Both the position numbers and the translations under genes were made by a program. A stretch of 64,000 nucleotides of DNA from an uncultured Bacteroidales bacterium. GTDB lineage: Bacteria; Bacteroidota; Bacteroidia; Bacteroidales; FEN-979. The stretch lies in assembly GCA_903875045.1 (NCBI GenBank), contig CAIQUS010000063.1:1-64000 (forward strand), in the 5' to 3' direction. Positions within the stretch are counted from its first letter, which is position 1. The number at the start of each line of letters is the position of its first letter. Of this stretch, positions 61,881 through 64,000 are shown piece after piece. Under the pieces are notes generated by a model. It did not search any database. It saw only the letters and a program-made list of their open reading frames with translations, and was not told the DNA's origin.

Positions 61881-63745
61881 CAGTCTAACTTAAACTTGAC
61901 TATCCATTTTTCCCTGTTTTCCCAATCAGGTTGTTTGGTTTTTTCTAAAAGAAACCCATTTACAACCAAGTAATCCATTTCGGTGCGCATAAAGCATTTG
62001 TAGGCATCTTCAGGTGTACAAACGATTGGTTCACCTCTCACATTAAAGCTGGTATTTACAATAATGCCATATCCTGTTCTTTCTTTAAATGTATTGATTA
62101 CCTGCCAGTATCTGGGATTTGTTTCTTTATGTACCGTTTGAATTCTTGCAGAAAAGTCCAAATGTGTAATTGACTGGACATCGCTTCTTTCAAAATAAAG
62201 TTTATCCCATAAATCAAGCTCCTGAAAATTATCAGGCAGCTTTTTTCTTCTATCCTCTTTAACATCGGCAATCAGGAGCATATATGGAGATGCAACAGGC
62301 AAATTAAAAAACTCCCGGGTACATTCAATCAACACAGAGGGAGCAAATGGTCTGAACCCTTCTCTGTATTTGATTTTAAGGTTTAATTTTTTTTGCATTT
62401 CAACATTTCTGGCATCCCCTAATATACTTCGGTTCCCCAATGCCCTGGGACCAAACTCCATTCTTCCCTGAAACCATCCCACAACATTGCCTTTATCAAG
62501 CAAATCGGCCACAATGTTGCATAAATTATCAAAATCATCGATTTTAAGATAGTTGGCTTTATGTTTTTTAAACGCAAGGATACTCTCTTTATCTGAAAAT
62601 TCCGGTCCCAGATAGGTTCCTTGCATTTCGTCAACACCCTTGTTAACAATACGTTCCTGATCGAAATACATATAATTAACCATCTGTGCTGCACCAAGTG
62701 CACCACCAGCATCTCCTGCAGCAGGCTGGATGTAAATTTCTTTAAACAGGTTTTCTTTCAGCAGCTTTCCATTTGCTACACAATTCAGAGCCACACCACC
62801 TGCCAGGCATAAATAATCGGCTCCGGTAATACGTTTGGCCTCTTTAGCCATTTTTAAAACAATTTCTTCCAATACATTCTGAATGGCATAGGCCAAATTG
62901 CAATGTTTTTGTTCAATTTTGCCATCAGCAACCACCTTGGGGAATCCAAAAAGTTTTTCCCATTTTTTCTCATTAACCATTCTGAGTCCGGTTGCATAGC
63001 TGAAATAGTCCTGATTTAACCAGATAGAACCATCATCTTTGATTAATACAATATGCTCCTTAATCAACCGGATGAATTCAATGGTTTGTTCAGATACTGG
63101 ATTCCCATACGGAGCCAACCCCATTAATTTATATTCACCTGAATTTACTCTAAATCCAAGAAAATATGTAAATCCGGAATAAAGAAGTCCAACCGAATGT
63201 GGAAATCTCATCTCCTTCATCATGGTTATTTTATTGTCTTTTCCGTGACAGATAGAAGCAGTTGCCCACTCTCCGACACCATCGATTGTCAATATAGCCG
63301 CCTCTACAAATGGTGATGGATAAAAAGCACTGGCCGCATGGGATAAATGATGTTCGGAAAATAAAAGTTTCAATTTTTTCTTATGGTACTGTTCAACCTG
63401 GGATAATCCATCGTAAAGTAATTTCTTTAAGAACATCTTCTCCTTAATCCAAACAGGTATTGCAGTAAGAAAAGAGGCCAAACCCTTTGGTGCAAACGCA
63501 TAATATGTTTCCAATAATCTTTCAAACTTAAGCAACGGTTTATCATAGAAAACAACAGCATCTAATTCGTCGATGGTATAACCGGAATATTCCAAACAAT
63601 ATTTAATAGCATTTACCGGAAAATCTGGTGTATGCTTTTGACGTGTAAATCTTTCTTCCTGTGCTGCAGCTATAATTTTACCGTCGACTAAAATTGCAGC
63701 AGCAGAATCGTGATAAAAAGATGAAATTCCTAAAATTTTCTTCAT
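61880..63745 (-). CDS. Carbamoyltransferase, NodU/TobZ type
   Basis: This 621-residue enzyme would transfer a carbamoyl group from carbamoyl phosphate, through carbamoyl-adenylate, to a sugar hydroxyl. The Kae1-like N-terminal half has GISSFYHDSAAAIL, EHHLSHAASAFYPSPF (metal-binding histidines, about 132-136) and ILTIDGVGEW. The C-terminal domain has QGRMEFGPRALGNRSILGDAR and a late NTSFNVRGEPIVCTPEDA. It heads the SGNH-DUF5989-SxtJ cassette. The target is likely the glycan assembled by this locus. Confidence 0.95.
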   Translation of the reverse strand: MKKILGISSFYHDSAAAILVDGKIIAAAQEERFTRQKHTPDFPVNAIKYCLEYSGYTIDELDAVVFYDKPLLKFERLLETYYAFAPKGLASFLTAIPVWIKEKMFLKKLLYDGLSQVEQYHKKKLKLLFSEHHLSHAASAFYPSPFVEAAILTIDGVGEWATASICHGKDNKITMMKEMRFPHSVGLLYSGFTYFLGFRVNSGEYKLMGLAPYGNPVSEQTIEFIRLIKEHIVLIKDDGSIWLNQDYFSYATGLRMVNEKKWEKLFGFPKVVADGKIEQKHCNLAYAIQNVLEEIVLKMAKEAKRITGADYLCLAGGVALNCVANGKLLKENLFKEIYIQPAAGDAGGALGAAQMVNYMYFDQERIVNKGVDEMQGTYLGPEFSDKESILAFKKHKANYLKIDDFDNLCNIVADLLDKGNVVGWFQGRMEFGPRALGNRSILGDARNVEMQKKLNLKIKYREGFRPFAPSVLIECTREFFNLPVASPYMLLIADVKEDRRKKLPDNFQELDLWDKLYFERSDVQSITHLDFSARIQTVHKETNPRYWQVINTFKERTGYGIIVNTSFNVRGEPIVCTPEDAYKCFMRTEMDYLVVNGFLLEKTKQPDWENREKWIVKFKLD

Positions 63746-63804
63746 TCTGTCAAATATTTCAGCCAGTGTTTGTGTTTATAATACATTATATTTCAGAAAT
63801 ATAA

Positions 63805-63837
63805 CAAATATAATTATACTATCAGGGTTCAAAGATA
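63805..63837 (-). promoter_or_regulatory. Candidate promoter region for the carbamoyltransferase cassette
   Basis: On the minus strand two perfect TAnnTTTG elements occur, TATCTTTG (63830-63837) and TATATTTG (63805-63812). TTTG at the first one lies 17 bases upstream of the second, close to a -33 box for it. The remaining sequence up to 64000 holds no gene that can be supported; it has a ctccggggtg word like that near 37541. Confidence 0.45.
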
Positions 63838-64000
63838 AGGAATCCAAAGAAATATTTGGCGATTTACCTCCAAGGTTGAGGAAACCAGACTCGTCTGTTA
63901 TTAGAAAGTTTGTGTGAAAAGCACCTCCGGGGTGAAGCGAATGGTTACAGCGTACGATTTTTTTGTATTTTTACTTTTAAACGGATGTCCATCAAAGGCT

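Noticed and set aside
63984-64000. Possible start of a further gene at the right edge
   Set aside because: Only a few codons are inside the window, so nothing can be supported.

Overview
The window is chromosomal DNA of a Bacteroidota bacterium, probably a Bacteroidales-type marine, sediment or digester lineage. Evidence is the fused MurF-alanine racemase, the fused DAHP synthase-chorismate mutase, ssb next to the gliding lipoprotein gene gldD, the futalosine-pathway enzyme MqnC, the lack of Shine-Dalgarno sequences, and the repeated occurrence of the Bacteroidota -7 promoter element TAnnTTTG at the expected distance before gene starts. No rRNA, tRNA, CRISPR array, phage or intact insertion sequence was seen.

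Positions 1-26700 are mostly housekeeping. A GxxExxY gene lies among decayed repeats (1-775). Then come a small glycosyltransferase, a murF/alr-pdxA pair, pepA, mqnC, an oxidative pentose phosphate operon (gnd-zwf-pgl), waaA (Kdo transferase) with two outer-membrane-protein genes, a C69 dipeptidase, a coiled-coil protein followed by 6-phosphofructokinase, recJ, asnS, a Uma2-type protein, DAHP synthase/chorismate mutase, corA, gldD and ssb. Arrays of 8-base tandem repeats sit between these genes. Three of them lie at the stop codons of pepA, waaA and asnS in the same orientation.

Positions 26835-35970 form a first surface-glycan block: a DUF2142 membrane protein, a polyprenyl-phosphate-type GT2 and a methyltransferase-GT2 fusion on the plus strand, facing a minus-strand run of GT2, GT4, a polytopic membrane protein and GT2. 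A DUF4143 ATPase with 33-bp promoter repeats abuts the latter run.

Positions 37765-63745 form a second, visibly more AT-rich block that looks like an ABC-transporter-dependent polysaccharide locus. It holds methyltransferases, dTDP-sugar-type epimerase/reductase genes, Wzm/Wzt, a 1047-residue WbsX-coiled coil-GT4 protein, further glycosyltransferases, two MBOAT/AlgJ-like O-acylation pairs flanking a two-repeat periplasmic protein, two sulfotransferases, and a carbamoyltransferase-SGNH-DUF5989-SxtJ cassette. Together these would build a glycan, decorate it with methyl, acyl, sulfate and carbamoyl groups, and export it. The DUF5989 gene (49 aa) is too short for ordinary ORF calling.

The most unusual observations are the octamer arrays, a relic of a third AlgJ-like gene before a methyltransferase, the duplicated-domain protein between the two acylation pairs, the shared coiled-coil plus S-x-(S/T)-W-K tail in two different glycan enzymes, and the carbamoylation cassette.
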